Positions 1-7,902 of a DNA stretch of 36,488 nt are shown piece after piece; position 1 is the first letter of the stretch, and the number at the start of each line of letters is the position of its first letter. Source of the DNA: Lachnospiraceae bacterium (GTDB lineage: Bacteria > Bacillota > Clostridia > Lachnospirales > Lachnospiraceae); contig JAGAQU010000038.1 in assembly GCA_017622575.1 (NCBI GenBank), positions 1 through 36,488 of the forward strand, given 5' to 3'. The notes under the pieces were generated by a model, which did not search any database, had not been told where the DNA came from, and saw nothing but the letters and a program-made list of their open reading frames with translations. Both the position numbers and the translations under genes were made by a program.

Positions 1-1936
1 CATTGAAAGGAAGCTTGGATACAGAAGATAAGGATGCTACTGCACCGTGAGTATCACGTCCGTGCATCGGGTTAGCACCGGGTGCGAAAGGCTGTCCCTT
101 CTTACGTCCGTCAGGTGTGTTACCTGTTGCCTTACCATATGTTACATTGGAAGTGATGGTAAGAATGGATGTTGTAGGAACACCGTTTCTGTAAGTGTGA
201 TGTCTTCTGATTGCTGTCATGAACTTGTGTACAACTTCCTGAGCGATGGAGTCAACACGGTCATCATCGTTACCGTATTTAGGGAATTCACCTGTTGTCT
301 TGAAGTCAACGATGATTCCGTCTTCATCTCTGATGGGCTCTACCTTAGCATACTTGATAGCAGATAAGGAGTCAGCAACGATGGAAAGACCTGCAACACC
401 TGTTGCGAAGTATCTCTTAACATCTCTGTCATGAAGTGCCATCTCAGCTCTTTCATAGCAGTATTTATCATGCATATAGTGGATGATATTCAGAGTATTT
501 ACATATACATCTGCCTGCCATTCAAGCATGTCGATAAATTTGCTCATTACATCATCATAATCAAGAACATCACCGGTAACAGGACGATACTTAGGACCAA
601 CCTGCTTCTTGGTAACTTCATCAATACCACCGTTTAAAGCATAGAGCAGACACTTAGCAACGTTTGCTCTTGCGCCGAAGAACTGCATTTCCTTACCGAT
701 AACCATGGAGGATACACAACATGCGATACCGTAATCATCACCGTGGGTAACTCTCATAAGATCATCGTTCTCATACTGGATGGAAGAAGTCTGGATAGAC
801 ATCTTTGCACAGTATCTCTTCCAGTTCTCAGGAAGTCTTGTAGACCAGAGAACTGTTAAGTTGGGTTCAGGGCTGGGTCCCAAGTTGGTTAATGTGTGTA
901 AGTAACGGAAGCTCATCTTTGTTACCATGTGACGTCCGTCAACACCAACACCGCCTAAGGATTCTGTTACCCATACAGGGTCACCTGCGAAGATCTGGTT
1001 GTATTCAGGTGTACGAGCGAATTTAACGCAACGTAACTTCATGATAAAGTGATCAACGAATTCCTGGATCTGCTCTTCTGTAAAGGTTCCGTTCTTTAAG
1101 TCTCTCTGTGCATAGCAGTCAAGGAAAGTAGAAGTACGTCCAAGACTCATTGCTGCACCGTTCTGCTCCTTAACGGAACATAAGTATCCGAAGTATGTCC
1201 ACTGAATAGCTTCCTGAACGTTAGCAGCGGGCTTGGAAATGTCACAGCCATAAGATGCAGCCATTTCCTTCATCATCTTAAGAGCTGTCATCTGCTCGGA
1301 AAGCTCCTCACGAAGACGGATAACGTCATCTGTCATAACACGTCCTGTGGAATCCTTCTGTGCCTGCTTGTCTTCGATCAGTCTGTCGATACCGTACAGA
1401 GCAACACGTCTGTAGTCACCGATGATACGTCCACGTCCGTAAGCATCAGGAAGACCTGTGATGATATGTGCGGAACGGCATGCTCTCATTTCCTGATTGT
1501 ATGCATCGAAACATCCGGCATTGTGAGTTTTTCTGTGTGTTGAGAAGAACTCGCTGATTTCGGGATCTACTTCGTAGCCGTTGTCAGCGCAAGCCTTTTC
1601 TGCCATTCTGATACCGCCGTAAGGCTGGAGAGAACGCTTGAAGGGCTTATCTGTCTGGAAACCAACGATTGTTTCCTTGCTCTTGTCAAGATAGCCGGGG
1701 CCATGTGATGTAATGGTAGATACTACCTTGGTATCCATGTCAAGAACGCCGCCTGCTTCACGTTCCTTTTTCTGTAAGTCAAGCACCATCTGCCATAAGT
1801 CTTTGGTGTTCTGTGTAGGTCCTGCCAAGAAGGAATCGTCTCCGTCATAAGGAGTATAGTTTCTCTGGATGAAATCACGTACGTTGATTTCCTTGTCCCA
1901 CTTGCCGCCTACAAAATCATTCCATTCTGGTCTCAT
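1..1936 (-). CDS. pflB: Pyruvate formate-lyase (C-terminus cut by window edge)
   Basis: Cytoplasmic glycyl-radical enzyme that converts pyruvate and CoA to acetyl-CoA and formate in anaerobic fermentation. The frame is open for 645 codons from ATG 1934-1936 to the left edge. The protein begins [16 protein letters not shown], typical of the family, and carries the adjacent catalytic cysteines in GIACCVSS at about residues 406-407 (E. coli C418/C419). Roughly the last 100 residues, including the glycyl-radical loop, lie outside the window, so radical competence cannot be judged. An AGGAGGC ribosome binding site lies 9 nt upstream. The gene has its own consensus-like promoter and a hairpin-containing leader, and diverges from the DUF1858 gene. 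The activating enzyme pflA is not visible and may lie to the left. Confidence 0.97.
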   Translation of the reverse strand, partial: MRPEWNDFVGGKWDKEINVRDFIQRNYTPYDGDDSFLAGPTQNTKDLWQMVLDLQKKEREAGGVLDMDTKVVSTITSHGPGYLDKSKETIVGFQTDKPFKRSLQPYGGIRMAEKACADNGYEVDPEISEFFSTHRKTHNAGCFDAYNQEMRACRSAHIITGLPDAYGRGRIIGDYRRVALYGIDRLIEDKQAQKDSTGRVMTDDVIRLREELSEQMTALKMMKEMAASYGCDISKPAANVQEAIQWTYFGYLCSVKEQNGAAMSLGRTSTFLDCYAQRDLKNGTFTEEQIQEFVDHFIMKLRCVKFARTPEYNQIFAGDPVWVTESLGGVGVDGRHMVTKMSFRYLHTLTNLGPSPEPNLTVLWSTRLPENWKRYCAKMSIQTSSIQYENDDLMRVTHGDDYGIACCVSSMVIGKEMQFFGARANVAKCLLYALNGGIDEVTKKQVGPKYRPVTGDVLDYDDVMSKFIDMLEWQADVYVNTLNIIHYMHDKYCYERAEMALHDRDVKRYFATGVAGLSIVADSLSAIKYAKVEPIRDEDGIIVDFKTTGEFPKYGNDDDRVDSIAQEVVHKFMTAIRRHHTYRNGVPTTSILTITSNVTYGKATGNTPDGRKKGQPFAPGANPMHGRDTHGAVASLSSVSKLPFN

Positions 1937-1977
1937 TTTGTGTAAGCCTCCTATTTATTATAATAATATTTATTTTT

Positions 1978-2024
1978 CAATAGAAGACTTTTGCCTTCTA
2001 TTGTATGAGCATAAAAATTATGCT
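1978..2024 (-). promoter_or_regulatory. Two hairpins in the pflB 5' leader
   Basis: Read on the minus strand, the leader holds a 7-bp hairpin (arms 2008-2014 and 2018-2024, loop of 3) followed by a perfect 9-bp hairpin CAATAGAAG/CTTCTATTG (1978-1986 and 1995-2003, loop of 8). Neither is followed by a T run in the pflB direction, so they look like mRNA-stabilising or regulatory structures rather than terminators. On the plus strand the smaller hairpin is followed by seven T, so it could block transcription coming from the left, though no plus-strand gene is seen there. Confidence 0.5.
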
Positions 2025-2038
2025 TTTTTTGTATCTTC

Positions 2039-2068
2039 ATTATAGGTTACAAGAGGAGTAACAGTCAA
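2039..2068 (-). promoter_or_regulatory. Promoter of pflB
   Basis: On the minus strand TTGACT (2063-2068) and TATAAT (2039-2044) are separated by 18 bp, a near-consensus housekeeping promoter. The predicted start near 2032 gives a leader of about 95 nt before the pflB start codon. Confidence 0.7.
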
Positions 2069-2083
2069 GCAAGGAAATGTACT

Positions 2084-2113
2084 TTTTTACAAACAAAATG
2101 GGATTTTTACAAA
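2084..2113. repeat. Direct repeats TTTTTACAAA in the pflB control region
   Basis: Two copies of TTTTTACAAA (2084-2093 and 2104-2113) are spaced 20 bp start to start, about two helical turns, just upstream of the pflB -35 and between two divergent promoters. This spacing suits paired binding of a regulator on one face of the DNA. No exact Rex or FNR consensus was recognised. Confidence 0.4.
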
Positions 2114-2157
2114 AAATTTAGAAATATTCACTAAAATGTTTTTCGGAATCACTACTC

Positions 2158-2186
2158 TTGTCAGAAATGGGGCAAAGTATTATACT
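2158..2186 (+). promoter_or_regulatory. Promoter of the DUF1858 gene
   Basis: TTGTCA (2158-2163) and TATACT (2181-2186) are separated by 17 bp, giving a start near 2193 and a leader of about 33 nt. Confidence 0.7.
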
Positions 2187-2225
2187 GTAACTGTTTGAAA
2201 GCAATTTTTGAAGGAGGTACGTGAA

Positions 2226-2417
2226 ATGGCACAGATAACCAAAGAAATGACAATCGGTGAGATCTTAAGAACAAATCCTAACGTTGCACCCATTCTTATG
2301 GAAGCAGGAATGCACTGTCTCGGATGTCCTTCCGCACAGGCAGAAAGCCTGGAAGAAGCAGCTATGGTTCATGGCATGGATATCAATGATTTAATGGCTA
2401 AGATTGCAGCTCTGTAA
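2226..2417 (+). CDS. DUF1858 family small CxxC (redox-disulfide) protein
   Basis: A 63-residue protein of the DUF1858 family, a domain often found alone or fused to hybrid-cluster and other redox proteins in anaerobes. The visible signature is the CxxC pair in MHCLGCPSA at about residues 29-32, within an otherwise small helical domain that opens with the typical [13 protein letters not shown] 2226 was chosen because AAGGAGGT (2211-2218) sits 7 nt upstream; a TTG-initiated extension would start on top of this site. It has its own promoter, is divergent from pflB, and ends in a strong terminator, so it is monocistronic. A redox role beside pflB is inference; its partner is unknown. Confidence 0.85.
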   Translation: MAQITKEMTIGEILRTNPNVAPILMEAGMHCLGCPSAQAESLEEAAMVHGMDINDLMAKIAAL

Positions 2418-2436
2418 AGAGTTATCATATCGATGG

Positions 2437-2490
2437 AAAAAGCCTCCGGAGCGTCATCCCCTAATGGAGATGTGCTTTTGGAGGCTTTCT
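2437..2490. terminator. Bidirectional terminator between the DUF1858 gene and the antiporter gene
   Basis: A perfect 9-bp outer stem AAAGCCTCC (2439-2447) / GGAGGCTTT (2480-2488) encloses a structured loop. Rightward transcripts end in TTTCTCTTTT and leftward transcripts in TTTTT, so it can serve both convergent genes. Confidence 0.8.
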
Positions 2491-2540
2491 CTTTTATTTC
2501 TATGTATGCCTTGAGGCATAGGTGTGTAATCTGCTGATAC

Positions 2541-4052
2541 TTATTGGGAAACGTTCTTTCCGGATGAGAGTTTCTTGATCACAAACAGGGTTCCCAGCAT
2601 CAGGACAATACCGATGGGAAGAGAGATCAGAGCACTCTGTGCAAAACCTGCAATAATATAGGTGATAAAGGAAATCACTGCAGCGATGATGGCATAGGGA
2701 AGCTGCGTGTTTACATGATTGATATGTTTGCACTGGGCTCCGGCACTTGCCATGATTGTGGTATCCGAAATGGGAGAGCAGTGATCACCGCAAACAGCGC
2801 CGGCCATACAGGCAGAGATGGAAATGATCATCAGCTCATGATTGGAATTTGCAAACACGGCAACGACAATGGGAATCAGGATACCGAAGGTTCCCCAGGA
2901 GGTTCCGGTTGCAAAAGCCAGGAAACAGCCAACCAGGAAAATGATGGCAGGCAGGTAATTCATGAAGGAGCCTGCGGTCTGCTCTACAGCAGCAGCCACA
3001 AATTCTTTGGCGCCAAGGCTGTCCGTCATGGCCTTTAAGGTCCACGCAAAGGTCAGGATCAAAATCGCGGGAACCATTGCCTTAAAGCCGGAAGGCAGAC
3101 ATTCCATACATTCCGAAAAGCTTAAAACTCTGCGGATCAGATAGATAATGATCGTGATCAGCATAGCGCAGATACTGCCCAGTGCAAGCCCCACAGAGGC
3201 ATCGGAGTTGGAAAAGGCTGTAATGAAGTCTGCACCTTCAAAGAAGCCTCCTGTGTAAATCATACCGATGACACAGCAGATAATCAATGTGATGATGGGA
3301 ATGAGCAGATCGATGACTTTTCCTTTGGAGGAAACAGGCTCCTCACTCTGTACGGCTCCGGATTCATCCGAGAAAAGATCTCCCTTTGCCGCGTTTTCTT
3401 CATATTTTTTCATGGGACCGAAATCCACATTCATGAGAACAAGTCCAATCATCATAACGATGGTTAGCAGGGCGTAAAAATTATAAGGTATGGCACTGAG
3501 AAAGATGGAAAAACCGTCCTCCCCCTCTACGAAGCCGGACACGGCAGCCGCCCAGGAAGAAATGGGGGCAATGATACAGATGGGAGCTGCAGTAGCATCA
3601 ATCAGATAAGCAAGCTTGGTGCGTGATACCTTATGTTCATCGGTGACGGGACGCATAACACTTCCCACGGTAAGGCAGTTAAAATAATCATCGATGAAGA
3701 TCAGAACGCCAAGCGCTATGGTTGCAAGCTGTGCGCCGGCTCTGGTTTTGATTTTTTTTCTGGCAAACTGACCGAAAGCAGCGCTTCCGCCCGCCCGGTT
3801 CATCAAACTTACCATGGCACCTAAGATAACCAGGAAAATCAGGATTCCCACATTGTAGGAATCGGAAAGGACAGCCACAAAACCGTCGTTAAAAATATGT
3901 GTCAGCGTCCCTTCAAAGGAAAATCCGGAATAGAAAAGTCCTCCTACTACGATTCCGATAAATAAAGAGCTGTAAACCTCTTTGGTGATGAGAGCCAGCA
4001 AAATGGCTACGATGGGCGGAACAAGCGCCCAAAAAGTTGCATACATGGTCAT
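2541..4052 (-). CDS. NhaC-family Na+/H+ antiporter
   Basis: A 503-residue polytopic membrane protein of the Na+/H+ antiporter NhaC family (ion transporter superfamily), expected to exchange cytoplasmic Na+ for H+, although some members carry organic substrates. Support comes from about a dozen hydrophobic segments along the whole length, the conserved FIDDYFNCLTVGSVMRPVTD segment near residues 118-137, and the late conserved stretch GDHCSPISDTTIMAS. Start ATG 4050-4052 has a purine-rich GAAGGGAA upstream; the Met two codons later is also possible. It has its own candidate promoter and shares a terminator with the DUF1858 gene. With the Na+-type AtpE in this window it fits a cell that runs a sodium cycle (inference). 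The exact substrate cannot be read from sequence. Confidence 0.88.
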   Translation of the reverse strand: MTMYATFWALVPPIVAILLALITKEVYSSLFIGIVVGGLFYSGFSFEGTLTHIFNDGFVAVLSDSYNVGILIFLVILGAMVSLMNRAGGSAAFGQFARKKIKTRAGAQLATIALGVLIFIDDYFNCLTVGSVMRPVTDEHKVSRTKLAYLIDATAAPICIIAPISSWAAAVSGFVEGEDGFSIFLSAIPYNFYALLTIVMMIGLVLMNVDFGPMKKYEENAAKGDLFSDESGAVQSEEPVSSKGKVIDLLIPIITLIICCVIGMIYTGGFFEGADFITAFSNSDASVGLALGSICAMLITIIIYLIRRVLSFSECMECLPSGFKAMVPAILILTFAWTLKAMTDSLGAKEFVAAAVEQTAGSFMNYLPAIIFLVGCFLAFATGTSWGTFGILIPIVVAVFANSNHELMIISISACMAGAVCGDHCSPISDTTIMASAGAQCKHINHVNTQLPYAIIAAVISFITYIIAGFAQSALISLPIGIVLMLGTLFVIKKLSSGKNVSQ

Positions 4053-4093
4053 GATACTATTCCCTTCTATTTTAAATTATGATTTATTTTCCT

Positions 4094-4122
4094 ATTTTAT
4101 CATTTAATTCTCCAAAAACCAA
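4094..4122 (-). promoter_or_regulatory. Candidate promoter of the NhaC-family gene
   Basis: On the minus strand TTGGTT (4117-4122) is followed after 17 bp by TAAAAT (4094-4099). It lies between the mecA terminator and the antiporter start, as expected for a separate unit. Confidence 0.45.
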
Positions 4123-4143
4123 GATATTCCATAAGAAAATACA

Positions 4144-4180
4144 CAAAAAAACGCACATTTCCCCGAAAGAAAATGTGCGT
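4144..4180 (-). terminator. Terminator of the MecA-like gene
   Basis: Perfect 10-bp stem ACGCACATTT (4151-4160) / AAATGTGCGT (4171-4180) with a 10-nt loop. On the minus strand it is followed by seven T (4144-4150), a textbook intrinsic terminator. Confidence 0.85.
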
Positions 4181-4212
4181 CATTTCTGATCCAAAATAAA
4201 TTCCAATATCAT

Positions 4213-5007
4213 TTAGACAGAGGATAAAGACTGCAGAGCATTGTCTTTAATGATGGGCTCAAAATGCTCTTCAAAATAAGCTTCTGAAGCCGTGGCGGAT
4301 TTCACCATGCTGCCGTACTCAGAAAGAATATTGCAGATTTTATTGAATTCCACCGGAGTGTGCCCACTCTTGGAAAGCACAAGAATATAGGAACTGTCCT
4401 CCTGCTTGTAGAGGGAATTGTTTCCGTTGTAATAGCCGGAAAGTACATGGGAGAGCATAATTACCTCGTGGAGAGAGGAAAAAGCATAAAGCTTTGTGAG
4501 CTCCATGGATTCGGCACTCTCGGCAATTTTTTTCTGTAAAGCATCCTTGAGGGAACGTCTTGCAGCACCGGAATCCACACAGGGTTCCGTATCGCCTGCT
4601 TCCTGGCCGGAAGATGACGCATGGCGGTTCTGGATCTTCTTGAACAAATCGAGGACGTCGTCGGCTCCTTCCGTGATCGTGTCGAGAACATCTTCTGCCA
4701 AGTCATTGTCTTCATGAACGGACGGAGCAAATTTGGAGAAACGGGTATCAAGCTCCTCCGGATCCTCCACCTTGGTAATGATGAGAACAATACATTCAGA
4801 GTTTAAGGGAATTGCTTCTATCATTAAGGGGATATCCTCTGCTTCAAATCCAAATTCATAAGAGGCCTGCTGCATCATATCGCGAAACAGATCTTTCGCT
4901 TTTTCAGTGCCGTAAGCCAGCTCGCTCAATTTTAATTCTCTGTCTGCCAGATCTTCTCTGGTGAGAGTGCATCGAATCTGATGATCATTTACTTTTTCTA
5001 TTTTCAT
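4213..5007 (-). CDS. mecA: MecA-like adaptor protein for ClpC/ClpP proteolysis
   Basis: Probable adaptor that delivers substrates to the ClpCP protease in the cytoplasm. The N-terminal domain (MKIEKVNDHQIRCTLTREDL, residues 1-20 and on to about 85) and the C-terminal domain with the SSLHEVIMLSHVL and NSLYKQEDSSYILVLS segments match the MecA family. A low-complexity acidic linker (about residues 95-165) joins them, making the protein 264 residues against about 218 in Bacillus subtilis. ATG 5005-5007 was preferred over one 13 codons upstream because AAGGA lies 10 nt before it and the family starts here. Monocistronic, ending in a strong terminator. Its substrate (ComK in Bacillus) is unknown here. 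Confidence 0.85.
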   Translation of the reverse strand: MKIEKVNDHQIRCTLTREDLADRELKLSELAYGTEKAKDLFRDMMQQASYEFGFEAEDIPLMIEAIPLNSECIVLIITKVEDPEELDTRFSKFAPSVHEDNDLAEDVLDTITEGADDVLDLFKKIQNRHASSSGQEAGDTEPCVDSGAARRSLKDALQKKIAESAESMELTKLYAFSSLHEVIMLSHVLSGYYNGNNSLYKQEDSSYILVLSKSGHTPVEFNKICNILSEYGSMVKSATASEAYFEEHFEPIIKDNALQSLSSV

Positions 5008-5206
5008 AATTATCACATCCTTACTATTAAGATACTGCTGTCCCACCGGTTGGTGACAACAAACTTAATGTATCTATACTTTATACTTTGGACCCATTTT
5101 AGTCAATAGGACAGGCAGGTGTTTAAGAAAATTTAATAAATTTCCTTCTATATGAGGCTACAATATAATTGTTTGTGAAAAATATATAAAAAAACTATAA
5201 AACTGC

Positions 5207-5235
5207 TTGAAAAATATGGGAATAACTACTACAAT
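5207..5235 (+). promoter_or_regulatory. Promoter of the 12-codon ORF transcript
   Basis: TTGAAA (5207-5212) and TACAAT (5230-5235) are separated by 17 bp. The expected start near 5242 lies about 40 nt before the small ORF. Confidence 0.7.
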
Positions 5236-5280
5236 GTGCACATGAGATGCTTCCGGATAAATCATGTATCAGGAGGAGGC

Positions 5281-5319
5281 ATGGGATACAGTATTTTACA
5301 TTTTTTTCAAAGCAAATAA
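5281..5319 (+). CDS. 12-residue ORF in its own transcription unit
   Basis: ATG 5281 opens a 12-codon frame, MGYSILHFFQSK, closed by TAA. It is preceded at the ideal place by AGGAGGAGG (5271-5279), one of the strongest ribosome binding sites in the window, and lies between a consensus promoter and a terminator-like hairpin. The whole transcript would be about 110-120 nt. The peptide is hydrophobic and aromatic with a basic end. It could be a secreted or membrane-active small peptide, a small regulatory RNA with incidental coding potential, or a leader peptide. No family was recognised and the function is unknown. Confidence 0.45.
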   Translation: MGYSILHFFQSK

Positions 5320-5324
5320 AATCA

Positions 5325-5365
5325 ATTGAAGTTGGTGAAGCCGACTTCAATCTTTCCTTCTTATT
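5325..5365 (+). terminator. Terminator-like hairpin after the 12-codon ORF
   Basis: An 11-bp stem (5325-5335 / 5341-5351, including a G-T pair) with a 5-nt loop TGAAG starts 6 nt after the stop codon. The following CTTTCCTTCTTATTTT is T-rich but interrupted, so termination may be partial. Confidence 0.6.
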
Positions 5366-5647
5366 TTATATGATTCTTTGTGATGTGACATTCACACATT
5401 TTATTCCGAATTGGTTTTAAGAAGGCAGTCTTACAGGCTTAATGATTGTGCCTGTCGCGAAAAATCACCGGCAGTATTTCACTGTTATAATTCACGGAAA
5501 ATTCGCTAAGCAGTAATTGATTTTGATACCTGTCCGGCATCTCAGCTATTATTTTATTATTGTCATGAATAAAAATCTATAATCAGTCTTTGAGTTTATT
5601 TGTTTTTCGGCATAAACATATCACGACTCCTTTTGGAAGACCGGAAC
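5366..5647 (+). other. Non-coding interval before the small unknown gene
   Basis: No gene is supported in these roughly 280 bases. The only structure noticed is a short inverted repeat TGTGA-CAT-TCACA (5384-5396) and an extended -10 element TGTTATAAT (5483-5491) that could start transcription of the gene at 5678. AT-rich runs make other promoter matches unreliable. Confidence 0.3.
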
Positions 5648-5677
5648 ATGCAAACGAAAAGACAGATGGGAGCAAAT

Positions 5678-5896
5678 ATGGCTGAAATGAATGAAAAGTA
5701 TTCAGATTCCCTTGTACAGAGACTGAAAAAATGGGAAGAAGCAGGTATCAGACTCTATATGGACGGTACACCGGCTTCTTCTGAAAGCATTGAACAAAAC
5801 TGCGTCAGGGAAGACACTCTGTATATGCCTGATTATGTGACCGACAAAGAGGGAAGAATAAAAGAAATCAGATATGACAGGATTTCTCTGGATTAG
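5678..5896 (+). CDS. Small protein of unknown function
   Basis: A 72-residue acidic, soluble-looking protein starting MAEMNEKYSDSL. I do not recognise it. ATG 5678 is preceded by GGGAG (5668-5672) at 5 nt; in-frame alternatives are ATG 5648 and TTG 5600, which lengthen it to 82 or 98 residues but lack good ribosome binding sites. The N-terminal half (residues 5-25) should be helical, with LVQRLKKWEEAGIRLYMDG, and the C-terminal third is rich in charged residues. No signal peptide, cysteine cluster or membrane segment is visible (one Cys only). It stands alone between the 12-codon unit and the GH18 gene. Confidence 0.55.
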   Translation: MAEMNEKYSDSLVQRLKKWEEAGIRLYMDGTPASSESIEQNCVREDTLYMPDYVTDKEGRIKEIRYDRISLD

Positions 5897-6051
5897 CCTC
5901 CTGCTAAATTTTTCCGGCGGTTGTCAAAGAGATCTGAGCGCATGCATAACCCCCGTATAGCGATCAAAAAGCATAAAACACCATACTGAAAATAGACATC
6001 TGCCGGAAAAAATGACAGAAATTACCGGCGTGAAAAAAGTCAAAATTTGTA

Positions 6052-6080
6052 ATGACGATAAAGTAATAGTTTGTTATAAT
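6052..6080 (+). promoter_or_regulatory. Promoter of the GH18 gene
   Basis: TATAAT at 6075-6080, preceded after 17 bp by ATGACG (6052-6057, four of six consensus bases). It sits 26 bp before the start codon. Confidence 0.5.
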
Positions 6081-6105
6081 ATAGGGCGATTGGAGGATAT
6101 CATAT

Positions 6106-7803
6106 ATGAAGAAAAAAGTAGTTCCCATATTGATTGCAATTGCCCTTATTATAATAATAGGAGGCTTAAGCTTCGGAGGTAAGATCATAGAAAAATATTC
6201 TTATTCCAAGGAACGGGCAGATCTGAATGCCTATTATCATATCAGTGATTCCGAAGACGCTGCCATCGTGCTTCAGAACGAGATTGTGGAAGAACGGGCA
6301 AAAGTGATTGACGGAACCTGGTATCTGGATCTGGATACAGTTCACAAATATTTGAACGACAGATTTTATATGGACAGAAATGAGGACCTTCTGCTGTATA
6401 CACTTCCCGAGGACATTGTGAAGGTAGTCATCGGAAGCTCCGTAAAAGAGACGGAGGACGGCAGTGAGGATTTGGGATATACCATTGCCCGATATGAAGG
6501 AGAGAAGCTTTATTTGGCAGTGGATTATGTAAAGCAGTACACGAATTTTGGCTATGAGGTGTTTACGGATCCAAATCGTGTACAAATTGATACACAGTGG
6601 GAGGAGATGCAGGTCGCTTCCATCAAAAAGAACACACAGGTAAGGGAGAAGGGCGGCGTAAAAAGCCCGATTCTTACAGATGTGGCAAAGGGTGATAAGG
6701 TAACTGTTTTGGAGCAGATGGAAACCTGGACAAAAGTGAAGACTGCAGACTCCGTGATTGGTTATGTGGAAAACAAACGTCTTGACAATACCAGGAGTGA
6801 ACTGCCCATACCGGTTACGGACTATACAGAACCTGAATATACATCTCTCACCAGAGATTATAAGATTAATCTCGGGTGGCATGTGGTGGCAGGAACGGCC
6901 GGAAATGATACGCTGCAAAGTGTAACGGCAAATACAAAAGGATTGAATGTGATTTCGCCTACCTGGTTTAAGCTTTCGGACAATGAAGGAAACTTTACCA
7001 GTTTTGCCTCCGCGGATTATGTGGAAAAGGCTCACGGTATGGGACTGGAGGTATGGGCTCTTGTAGAAAATATCGAATATAAGGACAGCATTGATATGTA
7101 TCAGATCCTTTCTTCCACAACCACCAGGAGAAAACTGATCGATGCGCTTGTGGCAGAGGTACAGCAGTATGGTATCGACGGCATCAATGTGGATTTTGAA
7201 CAGATCAGTATGGACTGCGGGGAGCATTATATCGAGTTTATCAGGGAATTATCCGTCTCCTGCAGAAAGAACGGTATTGTTCTGTCCGTGGACAATTATG
7301 TCCCCACCGGTTATACGGATCATTATGACAGAAGAGAACAGGGGATTGTGGCAGATTATGTGATCATCATGGGTTATGATGAACATTATGCCGGAAGCCC
7401 TGAGGCAGGAAGTGTGGCTTCTATTAATTATGTGGAAAACGGTATTGCCGATACGGTCAGCCAGGTCCCTGCAAATAAAGTAATCAATGCCATTCCCTTT
7501 TACACTAGGATATGGGAGACCACCGGCAGCTCCATCAGCAGCCAGGCTGTGGGAATGGAAATGGCGGAGGAATATGTGGCGGCACATAACATAGATGTGG
7601 AGTGGAATGAGGAGACATGCCAGAATTATGGTGAATATACATCGGGCGATACGCTGTATCAGGTATGGCTTGAGGATGAGGAATCGATCCGGGTCAAGCT
7701 GAATATCATGGAAAAATACGGAATCGGCGGAGTGGCAGCCTGGAGGCTGGGCTTTGAAAAACCGGAAATCTGGGATGAAATAGAAACCTATCTCAATCAG
7801 TAA
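6106..7803 (+). CDS. Membrane-anchored GH18-family glycoside hydrolase with SH3 domain
   Basis: A 565-residue cell-surface protein likely to cut or bind peptidoglycan or another N-acetylglucosamine polymer. Residues 5-22 form an uncleaved-looking hydrophobic anchor. A stalk-like region (about 45-165) resembles copper-amine-oxidase-N-type repeats; a bacterial SH3 domain covers about 172-226 (VREKGGVKSPIL ... GYVENKRL); a GH18 catalytic barrel runs from about 255 to 563. The catalytic motif is DGINVDFE (358-365) with Glu365 as acid, and IMGYDEHYAGSPEAGSVAS is typical of the YaaH/YdhD/SleL spore-germination group. GGAGGA lies 8 nt before ATG 6106. It has its own promoter and terminator and precedes a CwlD-like amidase, so a role in spore or wall turnover is plausible but not shown. 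Confidence 0.87.
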   Translation: MKKKVVPILIAIALIIIIGGLSFGGKIIEKYSYSKERADLNAYYHISDSEDAAIVLQNEIVEERAKVIDGTWYLDLDTVHKYLNDRFYMDRNEDLLLYTLPEDIVKVVIGSSVKETEDGSEDLGYTIARYEGEKLYLAVDYVKQYTNFGYEVFTDPNRVQIDTQWEEMQVASIKKNTQVREKGGVKSPILTDVAKGDKVTVLEQMETWTKVKTADSVIGYVENKRLDNTRSELPIPVTDYTEPEYTSLTRDYKINLGWHVVAGTAGNDTLQSVTANTKGLNVISPTWFKLSDNEGNFTSFASADYVEKAHGMGLEVWALVENIEYKDSIDMYQILSSTTTRRKLIDALVAEVQQYGIDGINVDFEQISMDCGEHYIEFIRELSVSCRKNGIVLSVDNYVPTGYTDHYDRREQGIVADYVIIMGYDEHYAGSPEAGSVASINYVENGIADTVSQVPANKVINAIPFYTRIWETTGSSISSQAVGMEMAEEYVAAHNIDVEWNEETCQNYGEYTSGDTLYQVWLEDEESIRVKLNIMEKYGIGGVAAWRLGFEKPEIWDEIETYLNQ

Positions 7804-7830
7804 ACAGAAGAGAAGTGTGCAAGATAAAGG

Positions 7831-7862
7831 TAGCTGCAGAGTTATATCTGCAGCTATTTTTT
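7831..7862 (+). terminator. Terminator after the GH18 gene
   Basis: Perfect 10-bp stem TAGCTGCAGA (7831-7840) / TCTGCAGCTA (7847-7856) with a 6-nt loop, followed by TTTTTTC. Confidence 0.88.
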
Positions 7863-7889
7863 CATATGTATAATATGAAAATACATATG
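7863..7889. promoter_or_regulatory. Perfect inverted repeat upstream of the CwlD-like gene
   Basis: Arms CATATGTAT (7863-7871) and ATACATATG (7881-7889) are exact complements around AATATGAAA. The left arm overlaps a TATAAT (7869-7874) that could be a -10 element, and the right arm abuts the ribosome-binding region. It may be a dimeric operator or an mRNA hairpin controlling entry into the gene. Confidence 0.5.
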
Positions 7890-7902
7890 GTGGAATGAGA
7901 CC

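Noticed and set aside
2008..2030. Plus-strand terminator
   Set aside because: The hairpin is followed by T on the plus strand, but no plus-strand gene lies upstream; it is kept only as a pflB leader structure.
4053..4150. Na+-related riboswitch before the antiporter gene
   Set aside because: The interval is AT-rich with no conserved stem set; only a promoter could be supported.
6166..7227. A 353-codon reading frame on the minus strand inside the GH18 gene
   Set aside because: It lies entirely opposite a well-supported gene with SH3 and GH18 motifs, and has a Cys/His/Ile-rich composition with no motif.
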